DNA from: Chloroflexota bacterium
GTDB taxonomy: Bacteria; Chloroflexota; Anaerolineae; Anaerolineales; DRMV01
Reading direction: 5' to 3'
Assembly (NCBI GenBank): GCA_013153135.1
Contig: JAADFA010000071.1
Location: forward strand, 1 to 29,603
DNA: 29,603 bases
Within the stretch, counting starts at the first letter, position 1, and each line of letters opens with the position of its first letter. Below the pieces are notes generated by a model. The model worked only from the letters and a program-made list of their open reading frames with translations. It did not search any database and had not been told where the DNA came from. Position numbers and translations under genes: made by a program. This document shows positions 15,155-21,115 of the stretch, piece after piece.

Positions 15155-16342
15155 ATGCGCAAAGTTGCCCTGTGGATGCTCGTACTGCTGGCCGTCGCCG
15201 CCTTGCTCGGCGCGTGCGCTCGGGCCCCGCGTGCTGCGTATGGCGGCAAGATTAAGATTGGCCACATCGCGCCCCTGACGGGTGACATCCCCAAGGTGGG
15301 TGAGAACGGTCAGCGGGCTATGGAGATGTGGCTGGAAGAGATTGGCGGCAAGATCAACGTTGGCGGCACCGAATATCAGGTTGAGGTGATTACTGAGGAC
15401 AACGAGTCCAAGGCCGAATCTGCCGCGGCCGCCGCGACCAAGCTGATCACCGAAGACCAGGTGCTGGCTATTATCGGCCCGTATGCGTCCAAGCAGGCCA
15501 TCCCGGCGGGCGAGGTCGCGGACAACAACAAAACCCCCATGATCAGCCCTTGGTCCACCAACCCGCGCACAACCAAAGATCGACCTTACGTCTTCCGCGC
15601 GGCCTTCTTGGATGACTTCCAGGGCCAAGTGCTCGCGCAGTTCGCGAAGGACGAATTTGGTGCCCAAAAGGTTGCGGTGTTGTATGATGTCGCCAGCGAC
15701 TACCCCAAGGGCTTGGCTGAGTACTTCAAGAAGGCGGCCGAAGACTTGGGTATGGAGGTCGTGGCCTTCGAGTCCTTCACCACGGGCGATAAAGACTTCA
15801 GCGCCCAGCTGACCAACATCATCAACTCGGGTGCGGATGTGCTGTTTACGCCCCAGTACTACAACGAAGTGCCCCTCATCGTCAAGCAAGCCAAGCAGCT
15901 GGGTTGGGATAAGCCCATCCTGGGTAGTGACTCCTGGGGTTCTTCTGAACTGATGAAGCTGTGCGGCGACGATTGTGTGGGCTATTACTTCAGCACCCAC
16001 TGGGCGGTGGGCGGTGCCAAGGGTAAGGCTAAGGAGTTCATCGATAAGTTCACGGCTAAGTATGGGGAACCGCCTGATGATGTGGCCGCGCTGGCGTGGG
16101 ATTCCGCGCACTTGCTCCAAACCGCGATTGAGCGCTGCGGCCAATTGACGGGCGACCTGGCTAAGGATCGCAAGTGCATCCGCGACGCGCTGGCCAGCAT
16201 CCCCGAATTTGAGGGGGTGACCGGTCGGATGCGCTTCAACGAGCAGGGCGATCCCATCAAGTGCGCCATCATCGTGCGCATCAACGAGAACCACGAATTT
16301 GAGCAATACAAGATGGTCTGCCCGCCCGAAATGAACCAGTAG
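15155..16342 (+). CDS. ABC transporter substrate-binding lipoprotein, branched-chain amino acid (LivJ-like) type
   Basis: A 395-residue surface lipoprotein. It starts MRKVALWMLVLL and has lipobox L-G-A-C with Cys21. The mature part is a type I periplasmic-binding fold (Peripla_BP_6): I-K-I-G-H-I-A-P-L-T-G near the start, I-I-G-P-Y-A-S, P-M-I-S-P-W-S-T-N-P, and Y-V-F-R-A-A-F-L-D-D. Members bind branched-chain or other amino acids, amides or urea and deliver them to LivHMGF-type permeases; the ligand cannot be assigned here. Several Cys (L-C-G-D-D-C, R-C-G-Q, R-K-C-I, V-C-P-P) may form disulfides. The start at 15155 is set by AAGGAGGG; the frame extends upstream to 15116. It has its own strong promoter and terminator and no permease or ATPase gene next to it. 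Confidence 0.92.
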   Translation: MRKVALWMLVLLAVAALLGACARAPRAAYGGKIKIGHIAPLTGDIPKVGENGQRAMEMWLEEIGGKINVGGTEYQVEVITEDNESKAESAAAAATKLITEDQVLAIIGPYASKQAIPAGEVADNNKTPMISPWSTNPRTTKDRPYVFRAAFLDDFQGQVLAQFAKDEFGAQKVAVLYDVASDYPKGLAEYFKKAAEDLGMEVVAFESFTTGDKDFSAQLTNIINSGADVLFTPQYYNEVPLIVKQAKQLGWDKPILGSDSWGSSELMKLCGDDCVGYYFSTHWAVGGAKGKAKEFIDKFTAKYGEPPDDVAALAWDSAHLLQTAIERCGQLTGDLAKDRKCIRDALASIPEFEGVTGRMRFNEQGDPIKCAIIVRINENHEFEQYKMVCPPEMNQ

Positions 16343-16379
16343 CGCTCGGGTAGGGCGGAATGACCTAACCGAACGCGGA

Positions 16380-16414
16380 ACCGGGCCCTTGGGAGACCAG
16401 GGCCCGGTTTTTTT
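16380..16414 (+). terminator. Intrinsic terminator of the substrate-binding protein gene
   Basis: The stem CCGGGCCCT / AGGGCCCGG (16381-16389 with 16399-16407), 9-nt loop, is followed by seven T (16408-16414). A textbook rho-independent terminator 38 bp after the stop codon. Confidence 0.95.
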
Positions 16415-16437
16415 GTCTCTCGCCTCGCGCCCAGGCA

Positions 16438-16758
16438 TTAGGCAAGGGCGCTTCCCGCGCGACGGAGATACTCGAGCATTCCTTGGCGGTAGGTCTCGAA
16501 CGCAGCCCGCCCTTGGGGCGTCAGGCGATAGAGCGTCCAGGGGTACTTGCCGCGGAAGGTCTTGGTGATAGTAATGTAGCCCGCGTCGGCCAGCTTGCTC
16601 AGATGCGCGGATAGATTGCCTTTGGTCAGCCCCGTGGCCCGTTGCAGGTAACGAAAGTCTGCTTCGTCCACCGCGGCCAATGTGGCCATGATGGCCAGCC
16701 GCGCGGGCGCGTGGATGAGGGGGTCGATGGGAGGCAGATTGGGCGCGGAGGGCGTCAT
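16438..16758 (-). CDS. Winged-helix transcriptional regulator
   Basis: A 106-residue DNA-binding protein. It starts MTPSAPNLPPIDPLIHAPAR; the core D-F-R-Y-L-Q-R-A-T-G-L-T-K-G-N-L-S-A-H-L and K-L-A-D-A-G-Y-I is a helix-turn-helix, and the wing follows with Y-R-L-T-P-Q-G-R-A-A-F. This matches the short ArsR/MarR-like winged-helix family (HTH_34 type), which often sits beside a membrane protein gene. AAGGAGATA lies before the ATG, and that ATG overlaps the stop of the upstream membrane protein gene (ATGA), so the two are coupled. The frame is open far upstream, but that part overlaps the membrane protein. It probably binds the 33-bp dyad at 17389-17421 and represses its own operon. The signal sensed is unknown; no metal-binding Cys cluster is visible. 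Confidence 0.88.
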   Translation of the reverse strand: MTPSAPNLPPIDPLIHAPARLAIMATLAAVDEADFRYLQRATGLTKGNLSAHLSKLADAGYITITKTFRGKYPWTLYRLTPQGRAAFETYRQGMLEYLRRAGSALA

Positions 16759-17378
16759 GTCATATCTCCTTGGGGCAGGGGATGCCGCTGCATAAACTGG
16801 ACAAAGGTTAACGTGCCTGCCAGGAGTAGGAGTACGCCATTGGTAACTAAAGGATAGGTAGCCCGGCAATTGGTGGGTTGGGCGAGCACGAGCCACACAA
16901 GCATGAGCGCATTGAGGCCTGCGAGCACGACGTAACGCCACATCCGATAGCGCCAGCCCGCCCATATGAAGGCCGCGGTGAAGAACGCGGTGGTCAAGCC
17001 GCACGCCAGCATCCAATCCGGCACGCCCAACGTGGTGAGCCCGACGATGAGTAGCACGAGCACAACGAGGACCACTGTGCTCCCTACAAGCCGTTGCTCC
17101 CATGAGGGGCGCCGCGGTCGCATATACCCCGCACGGGGATATACCCACCGTGCTTTGAGGTAATGGATAAACGCGCGCATCCGCCAGGCTAGGATGAGGA
17201 CCACGGCGATAAATAAAAGGGTGAGCCCCAGGCCCTTCTGTTGACTGAGCTCAAACAGGATGCCGTAGAGCACCAGGTAGCCTCCCACCACAATGTCGGT
17301 CAGGCCGTCTTCGAGCCAATGGCGGTGCGCGTACGCTTTGGCCCAATGCAAAGGATCGCCAGAGAGAGACGTGGCCAT
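16755..17378 (-). CDS. Six-helix membrane protein of unknown function, paired with the regulator
   Basis: A 207-residue integral membrane protein starting MATSLSGDPLHWAKAYAHRH. About six hydrophobic helices are visible: D-I-V-V-G-G-Y-L-V-L-Y-G-I-L, L-T-L-L-F-I-A-V-V-L-I-L, S-T-V-V-L-V-V-L-V-L-L-I-V-G-L, T-A-F-F-T-A-A-F-I-W-A, Y-V-V-L-A-G-L-N-A-L-M-L-V-W, and T-N-G-V-L-L-L-L-A-G-T-L. A strongly basic cytoplasmic loop with Y-P-R-A-G-Y lies between helices 2 and 3. I do not know a function for this family. It starts with GGAGGAAA 6 nt before the ATG, is first in the operon, and overlaps the regulator gene by 4 bp. The operator covers its -10 box and almost reaches its ribosome site. Confidence 0.82.
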   Translation of the reverse strand: MATSLSGDPLHWAKAYAHRHWLEDGLTDIVVGGYLVLYGILFELSQQKGLGLTLLFIAVVLILAWRMRAFIHYLKARWVYPRAGYMRPRRPSWEQRLVGSTVVLVVLVLLIVGLTTLGVPDWMLACGLTTAFFTAAFIWAGWRYRMWRYVVLAGLNALMLVWLVLAQPTNCRATYPLVTNGVLLLLAGTLTFVQFMQRHPLPQGDMT

Positions 17379-17388
17379 AGGTTTCCTC

Positions 17389-17421
17389 CGTATACTAGTT
17401 TACATCGTAAACTAGTATACG
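17389..17421. promoter_or_regulatory. Perfect 33-bp dyad: operator for the winged-helix regulator
   Basis: CGTATACTAGTTTAC (17389-17403), ATC, then GTAAACTAGTATACG (17407-17421): 15-bp arms with no mismatch. Each arm is itself nearly palindromic around ACTAGT (GTAtACTAGTtTAC, two mismatched positions), so it can also be read as two dimer sites 17 bp apart. The minus-strand -10 box TATACT lies inside it and the ribosome site of the membrane protein gene lies just beyond it, ideal for repression. Confidence 0.85.
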
Positions 17422-17442
17422 ATAAAAACCAAACCGCGTCAA
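17414..17442 (-). promoter_or_regulatory. Sigma-70 promoter of the membrane protein/regulator operon
   Basis: On the minus strand TTGACG (17442-17437), a 17-nt spacer and TATACT (17419-17414). The -10 box is part of the dyad operator. Predicted start is near 17407, within the operator, giving a leader of about 28 nt. Confidence 0.83.
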
Positions 17443-17450
17443 GAAAAGAA

Positions 17451-17900
17451 CGCTTGGCCCGCGGGCGGCGAAACGCGGGCGGCTAAACCCGCCCGCTACA
17501 AATTTGCCGTATGCCCCGCGCGCTGAGCCTGCCAGATCGCGCGCAATTTTATGGCAACTCGCCGCGGGCTGGAAGCCCGCGGCGGGGCGGCACGCGAGCG
17601 CGACCATGGCCGCAGGGCGCTTGCCGTTTCGACAACCTTTGCCTGCACCCACGCTTGGCCCGCGGGCGGCGAAACCCGCCCGCTATGCTCGCCGTCGGCC
17701 GTGCGTTCCCGCGCGCTGGGTCGGATAATTCACGCGCAATGTTGTGCCAACTTAGCCGCGGGCTTCCAGGCCGTGGCGGTGCCAAGGGAGAAGATGCGGA
17801 GCGGGGAGGTTGGTGCTCAAGCCGGGTTGGGTCTCACTCAACAGCGACATCTCTCTTCATCTCCCCTCACCGTTCAATTTTCTACAAATGCGTGCACCTC
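17451..17900. repeat. MITE-like intergenic repeat, composite copy B (two units)
   Basis: This 450-bp gene-free stretch holds two units of the repeat seen at 7641. Unit B1 (17451-17648) has CCGCGGGCT/AGCCCGCGG (17562-17582), the 47 bp shared exactly with copy A (17584-17630), and the right terminal repeat TTTCGACAACC...CTGCAC (17627-17648). Unit B2 restarts with CGCTTGGCCCGCGGGCGGCG, as B1 does, has diverged hairpins, and ends in TTTTCTACAAATGCGTGCAC (17878-17897), a variant of the terminal repeat. Both units lack the left terminal repeat. AAAGAA occurs directly before and after the composite (17445-17450, 17901-17906), too short to prove a target duplication. No credible gene is inside. Confidence 0.75.
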
Positions 17901-17926
17901 AAAGAAAGATCGTTATGTAGACCGAT

Positions 17927-19018
17927 CTACGCTGGAGTTCGCCAAGCCTGCACGAACGTCACCGCGCGTTGCAGGCTTTGCGCCCATGTTGGATGCGCGC
18001 GGAAGCGCGCGAGGGCCGCGCGGCCCATCGTGGCCAGCCGCTCGCGGTCGTGATGCCAGCGGCGCAGGTACGCGGCCATTGCTCGCGTACCTGCTTCGTT
18101 CGGTGTCACCAAATAGCCCGTCTGGCCTGGGGTGACCAGTTCCCACGCGGCGCCATAAGCCGTGGCCAGAACCGGAAGACCATAGGCCATAGCCTCCAGG
18201 TAGACGATCCCAAATCCCTCGTAATCCGACGGCACGGCTAGCACGTGGCTGCGCGTGAACAGCGCCCGGAGTGCGTCGCCGTGCACATGACCGTGCCAAT
18301 GCACACGTCCAGATAGGCCTAGATCCGTCGCCAGCGCGCGTACCTGCTGCGCGTAGGACCGCGCGAAAGTATCACTCCCAACCACGTCGAGCACCGCTGC
18401 CTCGGCTGGAAGTTGGGCCAGCGCGCGCAGCAGACGATGCAGGCCTTTCCGCGGAATAAGGTTGCCGACGAAGAGCACACGCAACGGCCCCGCGTGCCGC
18501 GCTCGGGCTACCACCATGGCGTCATCCAGGCCGGTCCGGGCAATGTGGTCCGCAGCAGGATAGGCTACCACACCGGGCCGTGGACGCCCACTTAAGAGCG
18601 TGACCTCCGCGCGCGTGGTGCGGCTGTTGTAGATGAACGCGTCCACCGAACGCACATACGCGCGTTCAACCGCGCGATAGAGAGAGCGCCATGGCCACGG
18701 CCACGCTTCGTTGCTGCGGAGGTGATGTACCAGGCTGATCACGGGCGCATCGCCCCAAGGCCGATGCCGATTCCACCGCCACAGCGAAGGATGGTTGAGT
18801 TCGTCTTGAATCCACACATCCACGCCCGCGTCCGTAAGGGCACGCCTGACAGACACGCGCCAATTATCCAGGAGCGAACCCACGTACCCGCGCCACGGAA
18901 GCGCGACCACGTGCACCTGGTGCCCAGCTTGTTGGAGCGCGTGAACCAACTGGCGATCGTACAAATAGCCGCCCGAGGGCAGACCGAGCGAGCCATAGAT
19001 GACCAAGCCAATCCGCAT
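17927..19018 (-). CDS. GT4-family glycosyltransferase
   Basis: A 363-residue GT-B fold enzyme. It starts MRIGLVIYGSLGLPSGGYLYDR, with a glycine-rich acceptor-side loop. The C-terminal half has V-L-F-V-G-N-L-I-P-R-K-G-L, then V-P-S-D-Y-E267-G-F-G-I-V-Y-L-E275-A-M-A-Y-G-L-P-V, the EX7E retaining-transferase motif, and W-E-L-V-T-P-G-Q-T-G-Y-L-V. It moves a sugar from a nucleotide donor to an unknown acceptor; no signal or membrane helix, so cytosolic or membrane-associated. The start at 19018 follows GAGG and begins 8 bp after the stop of the pterin-synthase-like gene, so the two are one operon. The frame is open to 19075, overlapping that gene. Small-molecule glycosylation, for example of a pterin, is a possible role by context. 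Confidence 0.88.
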   Translation of the reverse strand: MRIGLVIYGSLGLPSGGYLYDRQLVHALQQAGHQVHVVALPWRGYVGSLLDNWRVSVRRALTDAGVDVWIQDELNHPSLWRWNRHRPWGDAPVISLVHHLRSNEAWPWPWRSLYRAVERAYVRSVDAFIYNSRTTRAEVTLLSGRPRPGVVAYPAADHIARTGLDDAMVVARARHAGPLRVLFVGNLIPRKGLHRLLRALAQLPAEAAVLDVVGSDTFARSYAQQVRALATDLGLSGRVHWHGHVHGDALRALFTRSHVLAVPSDYEGFGIVYLEAMAYGLPVLATAYGAAWELVTPGQTGYLVTPNEAGTRAMAAYLRRWHHDRERLATMGRAALARFRAHPTWAQSLQRAVTFVQAWRTPA

Positions 19019-19026
19019 TCCGCGCC

Positions 19027-19407
19027 TCACGTCAAGGGCAGGCGGTAGCCAGCCCACGCGGTCTCGTCTTCCCACAGGCGCACTTCCAGCGCGTGCAGGT
19101 TGGCCGCGCGCAAACGTTCTGCCAGCCGATGAGCGAGGATGCGAGCAAAATGCTCCAGGCTCGGATTGAGACCATCGAACTCGGGTAGGTCATTAAGCAT
19201 GTGGTCACGATAGCGGCTCAGGAGCGCGTCCAGGGCTGCATTGACCGCGACGATATCAACCAAATACCCGTGCTCGTCCAGCTGCGAACCTTCCAAGCGC
19301 AGCTCCAGACGATAATGATGCGAGTGGGGCTGGTTTTCGGGACCCCAGTCGCCGCCGACTAAATAGTGTTGCGCGATGAAATCCCGCAGCACTGCGAGAG
19401 TATACAT
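19027..19407 (-). CDS. 6-pyruvoyl-tetrahydropterin synthase/QueD-like protein with ExxxHxH motif
   Basis: A 126-residue T-fold protein. It starts MYTLAVLRDFIAQHYLVGGD. Zinc ligands His14, His28 and His30 are present (E24-N-Q-P-H28-S-H30), as are Y-R-D-H-M-L-N-D, N-P-S-L-E-H and the C-terminal E-V-R-L-W-E-D. QueD and classical PTPS have C-x-x-x-H-G-H with a catalytic Cys; here Glu24 replaces Cys and Ser replaces Gly. A Glu in that place is typical of the PTPS-III group, which makes 6-hydroxymethyl-dihydropterin for folate and replaces FolB in some bacteria. So it is unlikely to be QueD; the product is uncertain. AGGGAGG precedes the ATG. A TTGCCA-16-TGTAAC at 19463-19436 (minus) is a weak promoter candidate. 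The glycosyltransferase follows after 8 bp. Confidence 0.82.
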   Translation of the reverse strand: MYTLAVLRDFIAQHYLVGGDWGPENQPHSHHYRLELRLEGSQLDEHGYLVDIVAVNAALDALLSRYRDHMLNDLPEFDGLNPSLEHFARILAHRLAERLRAANLHALEVRLWEDETAWAGYRLPLT

Positions 19408-19490
19408 AGCTCTGCCTCCCTAAGCGAAATGCCACGTTACAAAACGCCGCTGCTCTATGGCAATGTACTCTTGGGATATCGAACTTGGAT

Positions 19491-19726
19491 TGGTTCACGG
19501 GTGCACGCAAATGTTGTAGAACGGTCATGGGGCGAGGGCGCCGCCGCGGGCTGAAGCCTGCGGCTAGTATAAAATTGCGTGCGAATTGTCGGCCTAACGC
19601 GTGGCGAGGATAGCGGGCGGGTTCCGCTGCCCGCGGGCCGCGGCGGATTCAGCCGCCTGCAGGCCAAGCGCGGGTTCGTCGCCCGCGGCATGGACTTCTA
19701 CGCGATTTGCCTGCACTCTGGTTCAC
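19491..19726. mobile_element. MITE-like element, copy C, with 8-bp target duplication
   Basis: TGGTTCAC occurs at 19491-19498 and again at 19719-19726, exactly flanking a 220-bp non-coding element (19499-19718). Its ends are inverted repeats of 23 bp matching at 18 positions: GGGTGCACGCAAATGTTG (19499 onward) and, inverted, GAGTGCAGGCAAATCGCG (from 19718 backward), both continuing to GTAGAA. The interior matches copies A and B in the opposite orientation, including the CAATTTTATACTAGCCGC segment and the GC hairpins. No transposase is encoded, so it would need one in trans. It lies between two divergent promoters. Confidence 0.82.
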
Positions 19727-19746
19727 CAAGTTGTGGCGTCTTGCGG

Positions 19747-19840
19747 TATACTGAAAACAACCTCGCGACTCAAGGTTTTCGCGAGGCGTATCCTTAACGC
19801 GAGCCCTAAGGACAATCCCCGGATCCTAAATTTAGGAGGA
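19747..19840 (+). promoter_or_regulatory. Structured leader of the five-gene envelope operon
   Basis: TATACT (19747-19752) is a plausible -10 box, though the best -35 candidate is poor. Downstream, CCTCGCGA/TCGCGAGG (19761-19768 with 19779-19786) forms a hairpin, and GAAAAC/GTTTTC (19753-19758 with 19775-19780) would pair across it, so the two are alternatives. A perfect 14-bp palindrome TCCTAAATTTAGGA (19824-19837) includes the start of the AGGAGGA ribosome site. A translation-control function is inference. Confidence 0.45.
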
Positions 19841-19846
19841 TGTGAT

Positions 19847-21115
19847 ATGCCAGCTCCGGTTGATTTGAATACGGCTTCACGCGAAGAACTTATTGAAGTG
19901 CCTGGCTTGGGGCCGGAACTCACGGAACGCATTCTGGAACGGCGCCCCTTCCAGAGCTGGGATGATGTATTGGCTGTGCCGGGAATCGGTCCGGTAATGC
20001 TGTCCAAAATGCGGCCCTACATTACCCTAAATGGCCAACCCGTTCCCGAAAACTTGGATGGCGCATCGTCGCGGGCGCATCGTGACGAAATCCAGCCCGA
20101 AGCAGATCAGGAGGAACCTATGGCGGAAGCGGTAGTACAACAGGAACGTGCGACGGACGCGAGCGAAGTCACCGCGAGGGCGTCGTCGGATGGGGGCGAA
20201 CCCGAAACCTCAACCCCGGCGGACGACATCGTGACCAAGGTGGCCGAGGTGGTCACAGAGGTCATGACAGAGCGCGCGCCCGAATCGGAGGCCACGGCCG
20301 AAGCGGAAGCTGTGGCCGAGAGCGTTGAGGCCAAGGCCGAGGAAGCTGCAGCCGAAGTTGCGGCCGAAGCGGAAGCTGTGGCCGAGAGCGCTGAGGCCAA
20401 GGCCGAGGAAGCTGCAGGCGAAGTTGCGGCCGAGGCGGAAGCTGTGGCCGAGAGCGCTGAGGCCAAGGCCGAGGAAGCTGCAAGCGAAGCCCAGGCCGAG
20501 ACCTATGGCGCGACCGCGACGCCCGCGCCTGAGCCCTCCACGTACGCACCATCGGCCCCCGCGGAGGAGCCGCGCCAAATCCCGCTGCGTTACGCGCTGG
20601 CCATGACCATCGTGAGCTCTTTGCTCGCGTTCGCCCTGGCGGTCATCGTAACCCTGGGCGTCCTGGTCAAACTCAACGGCGGCTTGCGCTACGCGTCGGT
20701 GTACACCGCGCAAGATATGCAAGTGCAAATGCGCGAGATAGATAAGCGTGTGACCGATGCCGAAACCCACATCCAACGCCTGCAGGAGCGCGTGACCGCG
20801 GTTGAGCGCATGGCCGATCAGGTAGCCACGTTAGAGGAGACAACCCAGGCCCTGCAGGAGGATGTGGACACGCTCAAGACCGATCTTGATGATGTACAGG
20901 CTCAGGTAGATACGCTGCAGACACAAACGGACATGGTTATGCGCTTCTTCAAGGGGATGCGGGAGCTGATGGATGCCGTATTCGGGCCAGTACCGGCGGC
21001 CGCGACCGAAACGGCTACGCCCACACCTACGGAGACCGCGACGCCGGAGCCGTCGCCGACGGCTACAGCATCGCCCAGCCCAACCCCGACGCCCACGCCG
21101 GAGGGTGAAGAATGA
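19847..21115 (+). CDS. Helix-hairpin-helix, membrane-anchored coiled-coil protein (operon gene 1)
   Basis: A 422-residue protein of unusual design. Residues about 4-65 are a ComEA-like double helix-hairpin-helix domain (D-L-N-T-A-S-R-E-E-L, V-P-G-L-G-P, V-P-G-I-G-P). Next is a long Ala/Glu-rich segment with three 22-residue repeats (about 151-213). One membrane helix follows (about 249-273, Y-A-L-A-M-T-I-V-S-S-L-L), then a heptad coiled coil (about 285-372) and a Thr/Pro-rich tail. There is no signal peptide, so the HhH part probably stays in the cytosol, unlike ComEA, and the coil lies outside; this topology is inferred. The start at 19847 is set by AGGAGGATG 5-7 nt upstream and by the HhH domain; the frame is open back to 19601 through the mobile element. 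It overlaps gene 2 by 4 bp (ATGA). Confidence 0.8.
   Translation: MPAPVDLNTASREELIEVPGLGPELTERILERRPFQSWDDVLAVPGIGPVMLSKMRPYITLNGQPVPENLDGASSRAHRDEIQPEADQEEPMAEAVVQQERATDASEVTARASSDGGEPETSTPADDIVTKVAEVVTEVMTERAPESEATAEAEAVAESVEAKAEEAAAEVAAEAEAVAESAEAKAEEAAGEVAAEAEAVAESAEAKAEEAASEAQAETYGATATPAPEPSTYAPSAPAEEPRQIPLRYALAMTIVSSLLAFALAVIVTLGVLVKLNGGLRYASVYTAQDMQVQMREIDKRVTDAETHIQRLQERVTAVERMADQVATLEETTQALQEDVDTLKTDLDDVQAQVDTLQTQTDMVMRFFKGMRELMDAVFGPVPAAATETATPTPTETATPEPSPTATASPSPTPTPTPEGEE
20297..20486 (+). repeat. Three in-frame 66-bp tandem repeats
   Basis: Units begin at 20297, 20363 and 20429 with GCCGAAGCGGAAGCTGTGGC or a one-base variant, and are nearly identical. They encode 22-residue Ala/Glu-rich helical units (A-E-A-E-A-V-A-E-S-A-E-A-K-A-E-E-A-A). 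Near identity at DNA level suggests recent duplication and copy-number variation between strains. Confidence 0.9.

Noticed and set aside
15128..16438. 436-codon minus-strand open frame opposite the substrate-binding protein
   Set aside because: It mirrors a clearly recognisable lipoprotein gene with promoter and terminator; long antisense frames are expected at this GC content.
19847..20040. HhH domain as evidence of a ComEA competence gene
   Set aside because: No signal peptide precedes the domain, and no comEC or other uptake gene is present; the domain is fused to a long spacer and membrane coil.
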